A stretch of DNA of 32,732 nt, taken from a bacterium. Lineage in GTDB: Bacteria; Chloroflexota; Dormibacteria; Aeolococcales; Bog-877. Below are positions 1 through 8,175 of the stretch, piece after piece (position 1 is the first letter of the stretch; the number at the start of each line of letters is the position of its first letter). The notes below the pieces were generated by a model. The model worked only from the letters and a program-made list of their open reading frames with translations, was not told where the DNA came from and ran no database searches. Made by a program: the position numbers and the translations under genes. The stretch spans positions 1-32,732 of the forward strand of contig JAJZJU010000018.1 of the NCBI GenBank assembly GCA_021809895.1. The letters are read 5' to 3'.

Positions 1-782
1 TCCTCCTGTGGATCCAGGCCCCAGGTCTCCACCGCGCCCCCCATCCCGAGCAGCCGAAACCGCGGCCCCAGGGAGGCCGCCACGGCGGATATGTGGAGCA
101 GGCCGAGTGCCCCGCCGGCGAAGTGGATGGCGACAAGGCAGTCATCCTCGGCAGCCCCTCCCCGCCTTCGACCCAGCTGACAATAGGTCGACTCAGGTTC
201 ACCCAGCAGCAGCAGCGCCTGGTCGATCAGATGGCTACCCAGATCCAGAAGCAATCCACCGCCCCTCTCTGGAGGCAGGTCCTCACGCCAGGAGCCCGGG
301 CGAAGCTCCGGCCGCCAGCGCTCAAAACGGCTCTCGAGCACCCGGATCGGGCCCAAGCGACCATTTCCCAGGATCGTTCGCAGAAGCAGAAAGTCGCCAT
401 CGAAGCGGCGGTTGTGGAAGACACTGAGGAGCAAGCCGGCGGCTCGGGCGGCGGCGTCAAGGGCAATCCCCTCCGCGGCAGTGAGTCCCAGTGGCTTGTC
501 CACCACCACATGCCAGCCGCGCTCAAGGCCCGCCCGCGCCTGTGGGTAATGGAGATGGTTGGGTGTTGCGACCACCAACAGGTCGATGGCGCCAGGGTCT
601 AGGAGCAACTCCTCGAAGGTGGCGACGACATTAGCCTTCGGGTATCGGAGCTTTGCCCGAGATGCCCGGTCGCTGTCTCCGGTCACGATCGCTGAGACCT
701 CCAGGCCGGGAGTCGCAGCGATCAATGGGCAGTGGAAGACTTCTCCCGCCAGCCCGTAACCGACCACTCCGACTCTTGCCAC
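1..782 (-). CDS. Gfo/Idh/MocA-family NAD(P)-dependent oxidoreductase, partial (C-terminus off window)
   Basis: The reading frame starts at a GTG at 782 (VARVGVVGYGLAGEVF) and is still open at position 1, so about 260 N-terminal residues are visible. Residues 4-12 form the glycine-rich Rossmann motif (VGVVGYGLAG). The segment VVATPNHLHYPQA (about residue 70) and the following VVVDKPLG contain the EKP-like lysine motif of the Gfo/Idh/MocA family, with D replacing E. The family oxidises or reduces sugars, inositols and related polyols, or biliverdin, with NAD(P). The substrate cannot be told from the sequence. It is divergent from the site-2 protease gene. A TAGACT box at 797-792 lies 9 nt before the GTG, which would give a very short leader. 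I am sure of the family and not of the specificity. Confidence 0.88.
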   Translation of the reverse strand, partial: MARVGVVGYGLAGEVFHCPLIAATPGLEVSAIVTGDSDRASRAKLRYPKANVVATFEELLLDPGAIDLLVVATPNHLHYPQARAGLERGWHVVVDKPLGLTAAEGIALDAAARAAGLLLSVFHNRRFDGDFLLLRTILGNGRLGPIRVLESRFERWRPELRPGSWREDLPPERGGGLLLDLGSHLIDQALLLLGEPESTYCQLGRRRGGAAEDDCLVAIHFAGGALGLLHISAVAASLGPRFRLLGMGGAVETWGLDPQE

Positions 783-791
783 AGCCGGCCC

Positions 792-797
792 AGTCTA
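792..797 (-). promoter_or_regulatory. candidate -10 box of the Gfo/Idh/MocA gene
   Basis: TAGACT on the minus strand, ending 9 nt before the GTG at 782. It matches the TANNNT core of a sigma-70-type -10 element. No good -35 was found. Inference from position and sequence only. Confidence 0.35.
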
Positions 798-884
798 CCG
801 GTCGAATCGGTACTTTGGACCTGGATCCATCTGAGCCGGGCCGCTCTCAGCCGGCCCTAAGGCGTGCCGGTGCACGGTTATGGG

Positions 885-890
885 TATCGT
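885..890 (+). promoter_or_regulatory. candidate -10 box placing the S2P start as leaderless
   Basis: TATCGT ends 7 nt before the ATG at 898. This is the spacing expected if transcription begins at the start codon. No Shine-Dalgarno sequence precedes the ATG, so the box supports choosing 898 rather than the upstream in-frame ATG at 880. Confidence 0.4.
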
Positions 891-897
891 CTGCTGT

Positions 898-2034
898 ATG
901 GGCAACCAAACAATAAGGTTGGGCCGAGTTTTCGGACTCGAGATCACCTGCAACTGGACCCTGCTGCTGATCTTTGCGCTCATAGCCTGGACCATGGCGA
1001 CCTCGGTGCTTCCCGCAACTGCGCCCGGCCAGTCCTCCCTCGCCTACTGGACGGCCGGCGTACTCGGAGCGCTCATCTTCTATTCGTGCCTGCTGGCTCA
1101 TGAGATCTCGCACGCTCTGATGGCCAGACACAAGGGGGTCCGGGTCGCCGGGATCACCCTCTGGCTTTTTGGTGGCTTCACCCACCTGGACGGACAGCCC
1201 GACACCGCCAGAGCGGAGGCCCTCATCACGGTGGTGGGTCCCGCCACCAGCCTCGTCCTGTCCGGAGTCGGGTTCGCCCTCACATTGGCGCTCAGCGCCC
1301 TGAACGCCCCCGTCCTCATCACCGGACTGGTGGGCTGGCTTGCTCTCCTGAATCTCGTCCTGGGCATCTTCAACCTGATCCCGGCCCTGCCCCTGGATGG
1401 CGGTCGCCTGCTCAGCTCTCTGCTCTGGTGGCGCTCTGGCTCACGGTCGGCAGGAGTGCACCAGGCGGTTCGGGTGGGGGTTATCTTCGCCTATCTGATG
1501 ATCGCAGGCGGAGTATTCGAGGCCCTCCAAGGAGCACTGCTGAACGGAATCTGGCTGGCCTTCATAGGTTGGTTCCTGATGTCGGCAGGAAAATCGGAGG
1601 ATCGGCAGACCCAGATCCTGTCGCGCATGAAAGGAATGCCGGTGAGCCCAGCCATGGTGGCCCCTCTGATCCGCATCCCCGACTGGCTGACGGTGGATCA
1701 GTTGCTGGGGACCGGCCCGAGGGAAGTCCCTATCTACGCCCTGCAGGACCAGTCCGGCCAGCCCTCTGGATTCCTGAGCTTGGCCGACCTCATGAGCATT
1801 TCGCCCAGTGCTCGCCTCCAGCACAGGGTGAGGGACTTTGCGGTTTCCGCCAGCCAGCTGCCGACCACAACCATCGGAGAAGACCTGGGATCGCTGGTGC
1901 GCCGTCTGGGGCCGGGAGTGGGACGCGGTGTGCTGGTGATGGACGGCTCCGAGGCGGTGGGAGTGCTCACATCCACAGCGCCGACCGTTGGGGCAAGGTC
2001 GGCGTCCTCACCGGGATGGAGCTGGCCGACCTGA
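898..2034 (+). CDS. site-2 protease (M50 family) integral-membrane zinc metalloprotease
   Basis: A 378-residue protein from the ATG at 898. It carries the two M50 signatures: HEISH (zinc ligands H68 and H72, catalytic E69) in a membrane segment, and NLIPALPLDGG with the third ligand D167. Hydrophobic segments lie near residues 20-40, 52-72, 108-135, 139-162 and about 190-225. About 150 residues follow, in the place where related proteins carry CBS domains. Such proteases cut transmembrane substrates such as anti-sigma factors. The substrate here is unknown. The last 20-25 residues look unnatural. The -1 frame reads KVGVLTGMELADLI between about 1994 and 2036, like the end of a CBS domain, so a frameshift near 1950-1990 is possible. 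The gene stands alone, divergent from the Gfo/Idh/MocA gene. Confidence 0.9.
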   Translation: MGNQTIRLGRVFGLEITCNWTLLLIFALIAWTMATSVLPATAPGQSSLAYWTAGVLGALIFYSCLLAHEISHALMARHKGVRVAGITLWLFGGFTHLDGQPDTARAEALITVVGPATSLVLSGVGFALTLALSALNAPVLITGLVGWLALLNLVLGIFNLIPALPLDGGRLLSSLLWWRSGSRSAGVHQAVRVGVIFAYLMIAGGVFEALQGALLNGIWLAFIGWFLMSAGKSEDRQTQILSRMKGMPVSPAMVAPLIRIPDWLTVDQLLGTGPREVPIYALQDQSGQPSGFLSLADLMSISPSARLQHRVRDFAVSASQLPTTTIGEDLGSLVRRLGPGVGRGVLVMDGSEAVGVLTSTAPTVGARSASSPGWSWPT

Positions 2035-2163
2035 TCCCAGGCGGGCGGAAGCGAACCTGCCGCCTACCTGCTGAGTCCTGCCGCGATGGGCGTCGCGCCG
2101 ACTTGATACGAGCAGCAGCCTGGGCCAGGGTGGACGGGAAAGCTGCGGGAATCGGCCGTATCG

Positions 2164-2964
2164 TCAGTCGCCGTGATTGAAGGTGACGGTGCAGCCACCA
2201 TCCACAGTCACTATGGAACCGCTCATGAAGGAGCTCCGGTCCGATGCCAGAAAGATCGCCACCTCGGCGATCTCCTCTGGCTGCGCCTGCCGCCCAAGTG
2301 GTTGCAGAGCGGCGTGGGCCTCCTTGCGAGCAAGGGCGGCGGCGGCTTCGAGTGGTGCCAACCTGGCCCGGACACCGCCCATGTCCGTGTCCACATAGCC
2401 AGGGCAGATGGCATTGACCCGAATCCCGTCCGCTCCATAGTCCACCGCCAGCTGGCGCGTGAGGTTCACCACTCCTCCCTTGGAGGCGCAGTAGTCGGGG
2501 GAGCTGGGCGCACCCACGATCCCATAGGTTGAGGCTATGTTGACGATGCGCCCGCGACCGCTCGCGATCAGGTGGGGCAGGGCGAACTTGGAGCATAGAA
2601 ACTGGCCCCGCAGATTAACCGCGATGGTGCGGTCCCAGATCTCAACCTCGAGCTCGTGCAGGCGCCGGCCTCCGCCACCGATGCCGGCGTTGTTGATGAG
2701 AACATCCAGGTGCCCAAAGTGCTCGATGGTGCTGTCGATCAGATTCTTGACCGGCTGCTCCTGCGCCACGTCGCAGACCGCGAATTCTGCCCGGCTGCCC
2801 TGTTGCCGGATCTGTTCGGCGGACGCCTCTCCGGACTCGGAAATGTCGCAGGTCATGACCGACGCCCCCGCCAGGCCCGCGGCCAGCGCAGTGGCCCGCC
2901 CAATGCCAGAAGCAGCGCCCGTCACCAGCACCACCAGACCCGTAAGCACGCCTCGCTCTGGCAT
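2164..2964 (-). CDS. SDR-family NAD(P)-dependent oxidoreductase
   Basis: A 266-residue classical short-chain dehydrogenase. The cofactor motif TGAASGIG is at 15-22, NNAG at 91-94, the catalytic Ser near 145 and YCASK (Y158, K162) follow, and the C-terminal pattern FLASDRSSFMSGSIVTVDGG is typical. D40 after the second strand suggests NAD(H) preference. The ATG at 2964 is chosen because GGAGG lies about 9 nt upstream and the protein then has the usual length. The longer open frame up to 3327 has no family resemblance. Classical SDRs of this type oxidise secondary alcohols or reduce ketones. The substrate is not predictable. It appears monocistronic. Confidence 0.92.
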   Translation of the reverse strand: MPERGVLTGLVVLVTGAASGIGRATALAAGLAGASVMTCDISESGEASAEQIRQQGSRAEFAVCDVAQEQPVKNLIDSTIEHFGHLDVLINNAGIGGGGRRLHELEVEIWDRTIAVNLRGQFLCSKFALPHLIASGRGRIVNIASTYGIVGAPSSPDYCASKGGVVNLTRQLAVDYGADGIRVNAICPGYVDTDMGGVRARLAPLEAAAALARKEAHAALQPLGRQAQPEEIAEVAIFLASDRSSFMSGSIVTVDGGCTVTFNHGD

Positions 2965-3420
2965 GGCTCGTTCCCTCCTCCACAGATTCACACTTGGCCG
3001 CCGGGAGTCGAGCGTAGCAGGGCCTTGGTCGCGCTCTCGTGACCGGAGACCGCGCGAGTCAGGTGTCAGCGGACACGGAAGACCTGATGGGTGGCTGCTA
3101 CCAACCTTGGACGCTGGTAGCCCGACCGCACATGGGTTTCCCACGGTTCCGTCCCCACCGAGCCTCCAGCGCCCGTTCTGTCCTCGAACCGCCCTCCAGC
3201 TCCAGTGCGACACATTCGTCGGCCCGAGCGGCCGAGCGTCCGCCGGTGGGAACCATTTGTCGGAATCGGAAGTAGATTCACGGCCCGGTTCAAGGGCAAA
3301 GTCCAGGGCGAAGCGGCACCCGCCCAAGGGGACTACCCAGGCAACGCGGAGGTGCGTGCCGACCCAACCACGGTCTTGTCCAGGGACCAGACCGATGTCC
3401 AGCTGCTGAGGTCGCTGGGC
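2965..3420. other. 456-nt region without a convincing gene
   Basis: No open frame here has a family signature, a ribosome-binding site and sensible codon use together. The only structure noticed is a pair of imperfect 21-bp direct repeats (3202-3222 and 3243-3263), which may be a decayed insertion-sequence end. Confidence 0.5.
3202..3263. repeat. pair of imperfect 21-bp direct repeats
   Basis: 3202-3222 and 3243-3263 match at 16 of 21 positions, sharing CC.GTG.GA..CATT.GTCGG, with a 41-nt step. Closely spaced repeats of this kind occur at the ends of some insertion sequences as transposase-binding sites, but no transposase is nearby. The interpretation is inference. Confidence 0.45.
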
Positions 3421-4026
3421 TCAGCTCTGGATCGGACCCACCTGCATCAGCTTGGCGTTGGAGTCGCGACAACCCTGCAGGTTGTGGACCGGGATGAAGA
3501 TCGAGGCAGTCTCTCCCGGCGGGTACACCCTAAGACCTGCCACCGTCTCGATGCCACAGGAGCTCGACGGGTAGTTGCCGGCCTGAGCGACTTGCAGAAC
3601 CGCGCTGGCTGACTGGCCCGGCGTCAGGGTCACAGTTGTCGCGCTGGCGCTGTTGACGAAGGTCGCCGCCGCCCCCACCTGGGTCCCTGCCGAACCTGCA
3701 ACCATGGAGACCCCGGGGTTGCCGAACAGGGTGCAGCTTGTGGAGCTCACGTTCTTGAAAGTTAGATCGTAGATGATGCTACCGGCCGCCCCCTCCCCAT
3801 TGGCGAGAGCTCCGCTGAGATCCGTGGTCGTGCAGCTGGCCAGCGCCGCGGCGGGGCTGGGAGTCGGGCTGGTGGTGGCCGTCGCGCCAGGTGATGCCGT
3901 TGGACTGGGACTTGGCACATGGGTCGGCGCGGATGTCGGCGCGTGGCGCGCTGGGGTCGCGGACCCGCAGGCTGCCATGAGGAGTCCCAGGGCCGCCACC
4001 ATCAGAGCCGCGGGCAGGCTTCGCAT
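3421..4026 (-). CDS. DUF4232-like secreted lipoprotein
   Basis: A 201-residue protein starting at the ATG at 4026, with AAGGAGG about 7 nt upstream. The in-frame TTG just before it is too close to that site. Residues 1-20 form a lipoprotein signal ending in the lipobox LMAAC. A Pro/Ser/Thr/Ala-rich linker (about 25-60) leads to a beta-rich C-terminal domain with four cysteines (SCTTTDL, TSCTLFGNPG, SSCGIE, QGC). The pattern SCTTTDL..., TFKNVSSTSCTLFGNPGVSM and the final NLQGC resembles DUF4232, a domain of unknown function common in actinobacterial cell-envelope proteins. It is probably anchored outside the membrane. The assignment rests on the motif pattern, and no enzyme function is implied. 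Confidence 0.75.
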   Translation of the reverse strand: MRSLPAALMVAALGLLMAACGSATPARHAPTSAPTHVPSPSPTASPGATATTSPTPSPAAALASCTTTDLSGALANGEGAAGSIIYDLTFKNVSSTSCTLFGNPGVSMVAGSAGTQVGAAATFVNSASATTVTLTPGQSASAVLQVAQAGNYPSSSCGIETVAGLRVYPPGETASIFIPVHNLQGCRDSNAKLMQVGPIQS

Positions 4027-4073
4027 CAATCGCCTCCTTCGAACTGACTCGCGCCGCGTCTCGGTCTCGATTG

Positions 4074-4086
4074 CCGCCTGCGGCGG
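4074..4086. terminator. small GC-rich hairpin between the DUF4232 gene and the Mo-subunit stop
   Basis: CCGCC-TGC-GGCGG. It lies 58 nt downstream of the molybdenum-subunit stop codon on that gene's strand. It has a short stem and no U-tract, so it is only a weak terminator candidate. Confidence 0.2.
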
Positions 4087-4143
4087 ATCGCGATCTGGAA
4101 CGCCCAGCAGAGAGATCTGGTTACAGGGGCACTATCCCAGAGA

Positions 4144-6498
4144 TCAGGCCGGCTGAGGGATGATTCCCATCAGCTCCAGAATGCGGGTCGGGGGCAGATG
4201 CTGCTCCAGGACCACGGCTCCGGAGGGCGCGATAGCGTCGGCGATCGCGTTGCAGATGGTCGGGGGCGCCACGATCATCCCGCCTTCTCCCACCCCTCTG
4301 AAGTTCACATCCTGGTCCAGAGGAATCGTCTGCAGATGCTCGATCTCAATGTTGGGCACATCCGTCGTGGTTGGCAGCAGGTAGTCCATGAATGACGAGG
4401 AGAGGTACTGCCCCCATTCGTCGTAGGCGGAGCGCTCCAGCAGAACCGCCCCGATCCCCTGGGCTACCCCCCCACGGATCTGACCCTCCACCACCGCCGG
4501 GTTGATGACCTCTCCGCAGTCCTCCACCACCATGTAGCGGTCGACCCTGACCCGTCCGGTCTCAGGATCGACCTCGACCACACAGCAGTGAGTGCCCCCG
4601 GACCAGCCGCCCTGGCCGCCATCAAAGCCAAAGCTGGCCTCAAGGCTGGTCTCGGTGCCCTGCGGGATCCGGCCCTCGGCCGCCGCTGCCCTGGCCAGCT
4701 TCACCAATTCGGAAAGGGGCAGCCGACCGTCCGGCACGCCATCTCCCACCACCTCTCCGGCGCGAATGTCGATGGTGGCCGGGCTGACGTCCAGGATCTG
4801 GGCGGCAAGCTCCAGGACCTGGGAGCGAAGCTGGCGGGAGACGTGCAGGGCCGCCCCGCCCGCCATGCTGGCGAAGCGGCTGCCCCCGGTGCCAAACCCC
4901 TCCGGCACCTGATCGGTGTCCCCAACGACCACCCGCACCTGTTCGAAGTCGACCCCGAACTGGTCGGCTGCGATCTGGGCCATGGTGGTCTGATGGCTCT
5001 GGCCGTGTGGCATCTGCGCGGTGAATACCGAAACCACCCCATCCTCACCGAGACTGGCGCGCGCCCACTCCAACTCCGTGGGAGGGGTCTCAGGCCGGGG
5101 CCCGGGAGCCGGCTCGATGTAGGTTGCCACACCGACTCCCAGATACCGGCCCTGGGCTCGCATCGCCGCCTGGTGGCGCCGGAACTCCTCGAAGTTGAAG
5201 ATCTCCCCCATTCGCAGCAGGGACTCCTTGGCGGTGAGCCCGGCCAGGCTCGGGCCTGTCACCATCCGCAACGGCGGCTGCCCCCGCTCGGCCAGATTAC
5301 GCAGCCTGACCTCGAACGGGTCCAGTCCCAGCTCGGCCGCGACAAGGTCAATCAGCCGCTCCCTGACGAAGGTCTCGGAGGCCCATGGGCCGCGATAGGC
5401 GACATAGGTTGCCTTGTTGGTGATGACCCCGGAGGCGGTGAATGAGAGCGCCCGCATGCGGTACGGCCCCGGGATCATCTCCTGGATGGTGGAGATGATC
5501 CCGGGCGCGAACCCGGGGTAGGCTCCGGAGTCGATCACCATCTCCACCCGCATTCCCAGGATCTCGCCCTCGTTTGTGACCGCAGCCTCGACATCGAAGC
5601 TCTCCTCACGAGCCTGCCCCGAGACGGTCAGGTTCTCCAACCGGTCCTCTATCCACCGGACCGGGCGGAGCAACTCCCGGCTGGCGGCGCAACAGGCCAC
5701 CTCCTCACGGCTGGCGCCGAATTTGAGTCCGAACGAGCCTCCGATGTCAAAAGCCAGCACCCGCACCTTCTCCAGAGGCATTCCCAGCTGCGCCGCGATG
5801 ATCTGCCGAGAGGTGTTCACACCCTGAGTGGCGGCATGAGCCACCAGTTCCCCAGTCGCCTGGTCGAAGGTGGCCAGAATTGCCCGCCCCTCCATGGGTA
5901 CGTTCTGGTGGCGGTGCTGAGCGATCCTCGCCTTCACAATGCGGTCCGCCTCGGCGAATACGCGATCCACCTCCCCGAAAACCTTCTGATCGGGGCCGAA
6001 GAGCACGTTGCTGCCGAGGTCCTCGAAGATCGGTGGCAGGCTCCCGTCTCTGGCCTGGGCCGCGGTCATCACCGCCGGCAGTTCCTCGTATTCGACCTCG
6101 ATCAGCTCTGCGGCGTCCTCGGCGATGGCTCTGGTCTCCGCGACCACCATGGCCACCGGATCCCCCACCAGCCTCACCTTGTCGGTCGCCAGCAGGGAGA
6201 AGGAGGGCAGGTTGGTTTCCCCCATGAGCTCCATCATCCCGCCCGCGGCCGAAGCCAGCTTGGCCATCTGCCAGCCGTCGAAGACCGCCACCACCCCGGG
6301 GGCACGGCGGGCGACATCGGTCTGGACGCGCAGCACCCGGGCATGCGCGTGGGGGCTGCGGTTGAAGGCGCAGTGCAGCAGGCCCGGCACTTGGATGTCC
6401 GCCACGTACCTGCCCCGGCCGGTCAGCAGCCGGAGATCCTCAGTCCGCCGCACCGAGCTCCCCGTATAGCGCTCGGCCGGTGGTCGTCCCGCGATCAC
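4144..6498 (-). CDS. molybdenum hydroxylase large (molybdopterin-binding) subunit, xanthine dehydrogenase/CoxL superfamily
   Basis: A 784-residue protein starting at a GTG (6498) that overlaps the TGA of the 2Fe-2S subunit gene by 4 nt, with GGAGGGG just upstream. It has an N-terminal 'hammerhead' domain (about 20-140, VRRTEDLRLLTGRGRYVADI), the cofactor-contact motif GGSFGLK (253-259), AYRGPW (367-372), a GTGGSRFAS loop, and the catalytic glutamate E738 in GVGEGG. The family hydroxylates carbon centres of aldehydes, purines, aromatic heterocycles or other substrates at a Mo site. Form I CO dehydrogenases carry AYxCSFR with a cysteine at the equivalent loop. Here it is AYRGPW, so CO oxidation is unlikely. 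It would form an (LMS)2 complex with the two upstream gene products. Substrate unknown. Confidence 0.93.
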   Translation of the reverse strand: MIAGRPPAERYTGSSVRRTEDLRLLTGRGRYVADIQVPGLLHCAFNRSPHAHARVLRVQTDVARRAPGVVAVFDGWQMAKLASAAGGMMELMGETNLPSFSLLATDKVRLVGDPVAMVVAETRAIAEDAAELIEVEYEELPAVMTAAQARDGSLPPIFEDLGSNVLFGPDQKVFGEVDRVFAEADRIVKARIAQHRHQNVPMEGRAILATFDQATGELVAHAATQGVNTSRQIIAAQLGMPLEKVRVLAFDIGGSFGLKFGASREEVACCAASRELLRPVRWIEDRLENLTVSGQAREESFDVEAAVTNEGEILGMRVEMVIDSGAYPGFAPGIISTIQEMIPGPYRMRALSFTASGVITNKATYVAYRGPWASETFVRERLIDLVAAELGLDPFEVRLRNLAERGQPPLRMVTGPSLAGLTAKESLLRMGEIFNFEEFRRHQAAMRAQGRYLGVGVATYIEPAPGPRPETPPTELEWARASLGEDGVVSVFTAQMPHGQSHQTTMAQIAADQFGVDFEQVRVVVGDTDQVPEGFGTGGSRFASMAGGAALHVSRQLRSQVLELAAQILDVSPATIDIRAGEVVGDGVPDGRLPLSELVKLARAAAAEGRIPQGTETSLEASFGFDGGQGGWSGGTHCCVVEVDPETGRVRVDRYMVVEDCGEVINPAVVEGQIRGGVAQGIGAVLLERSAYDEWGQYLSSSFMDYLLPTTTDVPNIEIEHLQTIPLDQDVNFRGVGEGGMIVAPPTICNAIADAIAPSGAVVLEQHLPPTRILELMGIIPQPA

Positions 6499-6986
6499 AA
6501 GGACCCCTCCTGCTGGCTCTCCAGGGGAGCTCGAGTGCTGGCGGCTAGCACTCCAGCCACGATGCTCTGGTAGCCGGTGCAGCGGCACAGGTTGCCGGAG
6601 AGAGCGTGGCGCACCTCTTCCTCCGTGGGGCGGGGGTTCTCCTTGAGCAGGGCCCAGGCCTGGATGAGGAAGCCCGGGGTGCAGAACCCGCACTGGAAGC
6701 TGAAATTGTCCCGCATCGCCCGCTGCAGCGCTGACAGCGGCTCGGATCCCGACAGCCCCTCGACGGTGGTCACCTCCTTATCCTGTGCTTGGACGGCCAG
6801 CACCAGACAGGAGCGGGCCGGTTCCCCGTCCAGGAGCACCGTGCAGGCGCCACAGACGCCGTGCTCGCAGCCCAGGTGGGTCCCGGTCAGACCGAGCCGT
6901 TCCCGCAAGAAGTCGGCCAGGGTCACGCGTCCCTCGACAGATCCCTCCCGCAACTGCCCGTTGACGGTGAGCGTGATCGGGATCAC
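6495..6986 (-). CDS. molybdenum hydroxylase small subunit, two [2Fe-2S] clusters
   Basis: A 163-residue protein. The N-terminal plant-ferredoxin-like domain binds the first cluster with C40, C45, C48 and C60 (GCEHGVCGACTV...C). The C-terminal helical domain binds the second with C99, C102, C134 and C136 (CGFCTPG...CRC). All eight ligands are present. It passes electrons from the Mo site to FAD. The start chosen is the GTG at 6986 because GGGAGG lies about 9 nt upstream and the protein then begins, as the family does, just before ITLTVNG. A TTG at 7019 overlapping the FAD-subunit stop (TTGA) is the alternative. The downstream Mo-subunit gene overlaps it by 4 nt. Confidence 0.95.
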   Translation of the reverse strand: MIPITLTVNGQLREGSVEGRVTLADFLRERLGLTGTHLGCEHGVCGACTVLLDGEPARSCLVLAVQAQDKEVTTVEGLSGSEPLSALQRAMRDNFSFQCGFCTPGFLIQAWALLKENPRPTEEEVRHALSGNLCRCTGYQSIVAGVLAASTRAPLESQQEGSL

Positions 6987-7015
6987 TGGCTGTCCTCCCT
7001 GAGAAGCCCGGTCGA

Positions 7016-7897
7016 TCAAGAGATGGCACCAGCAGCGGCCGCCTGGCAGGCCCGCTCCAGAACCCGCGGCACCAAGGTCCTCACCAGATGGCGCCGGTAC
7101 GGGGCGGATCCGTGCAGGTCCGCGGGCGGGTTGAGCTCCTCCGCCAGCCTCCGGGCGGCGGCGTCGAAGGATCCCGCGCTCTCCCCGGTCAGCCCCAGCT
7201 CACCATCGGTGCGCAGCACAGCCCGGTCGGCAACGCCAGTCAGGGCCACCCGGCAGCTGCGGATCATGCCCTGCTCCACCCGGGCCACCGCCGCCACCCC
7301 GACCATCGCGAAGTCTCCCAGCCGGCGCGCCACCTCGTGGAAGCACGAGCCGGTTCCAGGGGCCTGCCACGGGATGCGGATCTCGGTGAGGATCTCGTCC
7401 CCCTGCAGGGCGGTGGTGAAAGGGCCCAGGAAGAAGTCGCGCGCGGCGATCGTCCGCCGGCCGCGATCCCGGCTCTCGGCCACCAGTTGGGCTCCCAGCA
7501 CAAGGGCCACGGCCGGGAGTTCGGCGGCGGGGTCTCCGTGGGCCAGGCTGCCGCCCAGGGTTCCCCGGCTGCGGATCGCGGGATGGCCGATGAAGGACAG
7601 CGCCTGGGGCAAGAGCGGAAGCCGTTCCGCTATCAGATGGGAGTGCTCCAGCGCCAACTCACTGGTCATGGCACCGATGCAGACGGCCCCGTCCTCCTCG
7701 CTTATCCCCTCGAGTTCGCCGATCCGGCTGAGATCCACCAGGTACTCGGGCCGAGCCAACCGGAGCGCGAGCAGAGGGATGAGGCTCTGGCCTCCGGCCA
7801 GCACCCGTGACTCGTCCTCATGGTCAGCGTGCAGCGAGAGCGCTTCCTCGAGGGAAGCCGGCGCCAGGTAGACGAAGGGTGGCAACTTCAGAACCAC
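7016..7897 (-). CDS. molybdenum hydroxylase medium (FAD-binding) subunit
   Basis: About 293 residues from the GTG at 7897. Residues near 35-40 form AGGQSLIPLL and those near 110-118 form TLGGSLAHGDPAAEL, the two FAD-contacting motifs of CoxM-type subunits. A C-terminal CO_deh_flav_C-like domain follows. It accepts electrons from the 2Fe-2S subunit and hands them to an external acceptor. The frame is open further up to an ATG at 7975, but that part lacks family similarity and a ribosome-binding site. A TTGCCT-N18-TATGCT promoter at 7930-7901 would begin transcription at or just after 7897, so the exact start is uncertain. First gene of the FAD, FeS, Mo operon. Confidence 0.9.
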   Translation of the reverse strand: MVLKLPPFVYLAPASLEEALSLHADHEDESRVLAGGQSLIPLLALRLARPEYLVDLSRIGELEGISEEDGAVCIGAMTSELALEHSHLIAERLPLLPQALSFIGHPAIRSRGTLGGSLAHGDPAAELPAVALVLGAQLVAESRDRGRRTIAARDFFLGPFTTALQGDEILTEIRIPWQAPGTGSCFHEVARRLGDFAMVGVAAVARVEQGMIRSCRVALTGVADRAVLRTDGELGLTGESAGSFDAAARRLAEELNPPADLHGSAPYRRHLVRTLVPRVLERACQAAAAGAIS

Positions 7898-7900
7898 CGC

Positions 7901-7930
7901 AGCATAAGTGCCGGGCACAAGACGAGGCAA
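7901..7930 (-). promoter_or_regulatory. candidate promoter of the molybdenum hydroxylase operon
   Basis: On the minus strand TTGCCT (7930-7925), an 18-nt spacer and TATGCT (7906-7901). Both hexamers are close to sigma-70 consensus, and the position directly precedes the FAD-subunit start. Inferred from sequence. Confidence 0.5.
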
Positions 7931-8175
7931 ACCAGGCGAATATCGACCGGGCCTGGCGGGCGCCTGCTCTCCCATCCGCGGGGATGGCGCTGGCGGGCCG
8001 ACAGATCGGCGCAGGGCCGGTCACCTCGCGGCGGAAGACGTCCCAGCGTCCACCACGGTCCACGGTGAGGATCTGTCGCCGTCTCGGTCCCCACCGGGGG
8101 GCAGGGCCCCGGGCGTCCACCCCGGCCGCCGGGTATCACCTGGCGATGAGCTGGCGCCCGTGCTGGAGGCCTGCT

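Noticed and set aside
8-602. Plus-strand open frames of 139 and 169 residues
   Set aside because: They are antisense to the clear Gfo/Idh/MocA oxidoreductase frame and have no family pattern.
2965-3327. N-terminal extension of the SDR frame to 3327
   Set aside because: Those 121 residues show no SDR similarity, and GGAGG sits properly before the ATG at 2964.
4144-6498. Carbon monoxide dehydrogenase (coxL)
   Set aside because: The gene order resembles coxMSL, but the active-site loop is AYRGPW and not AYxCSFR.
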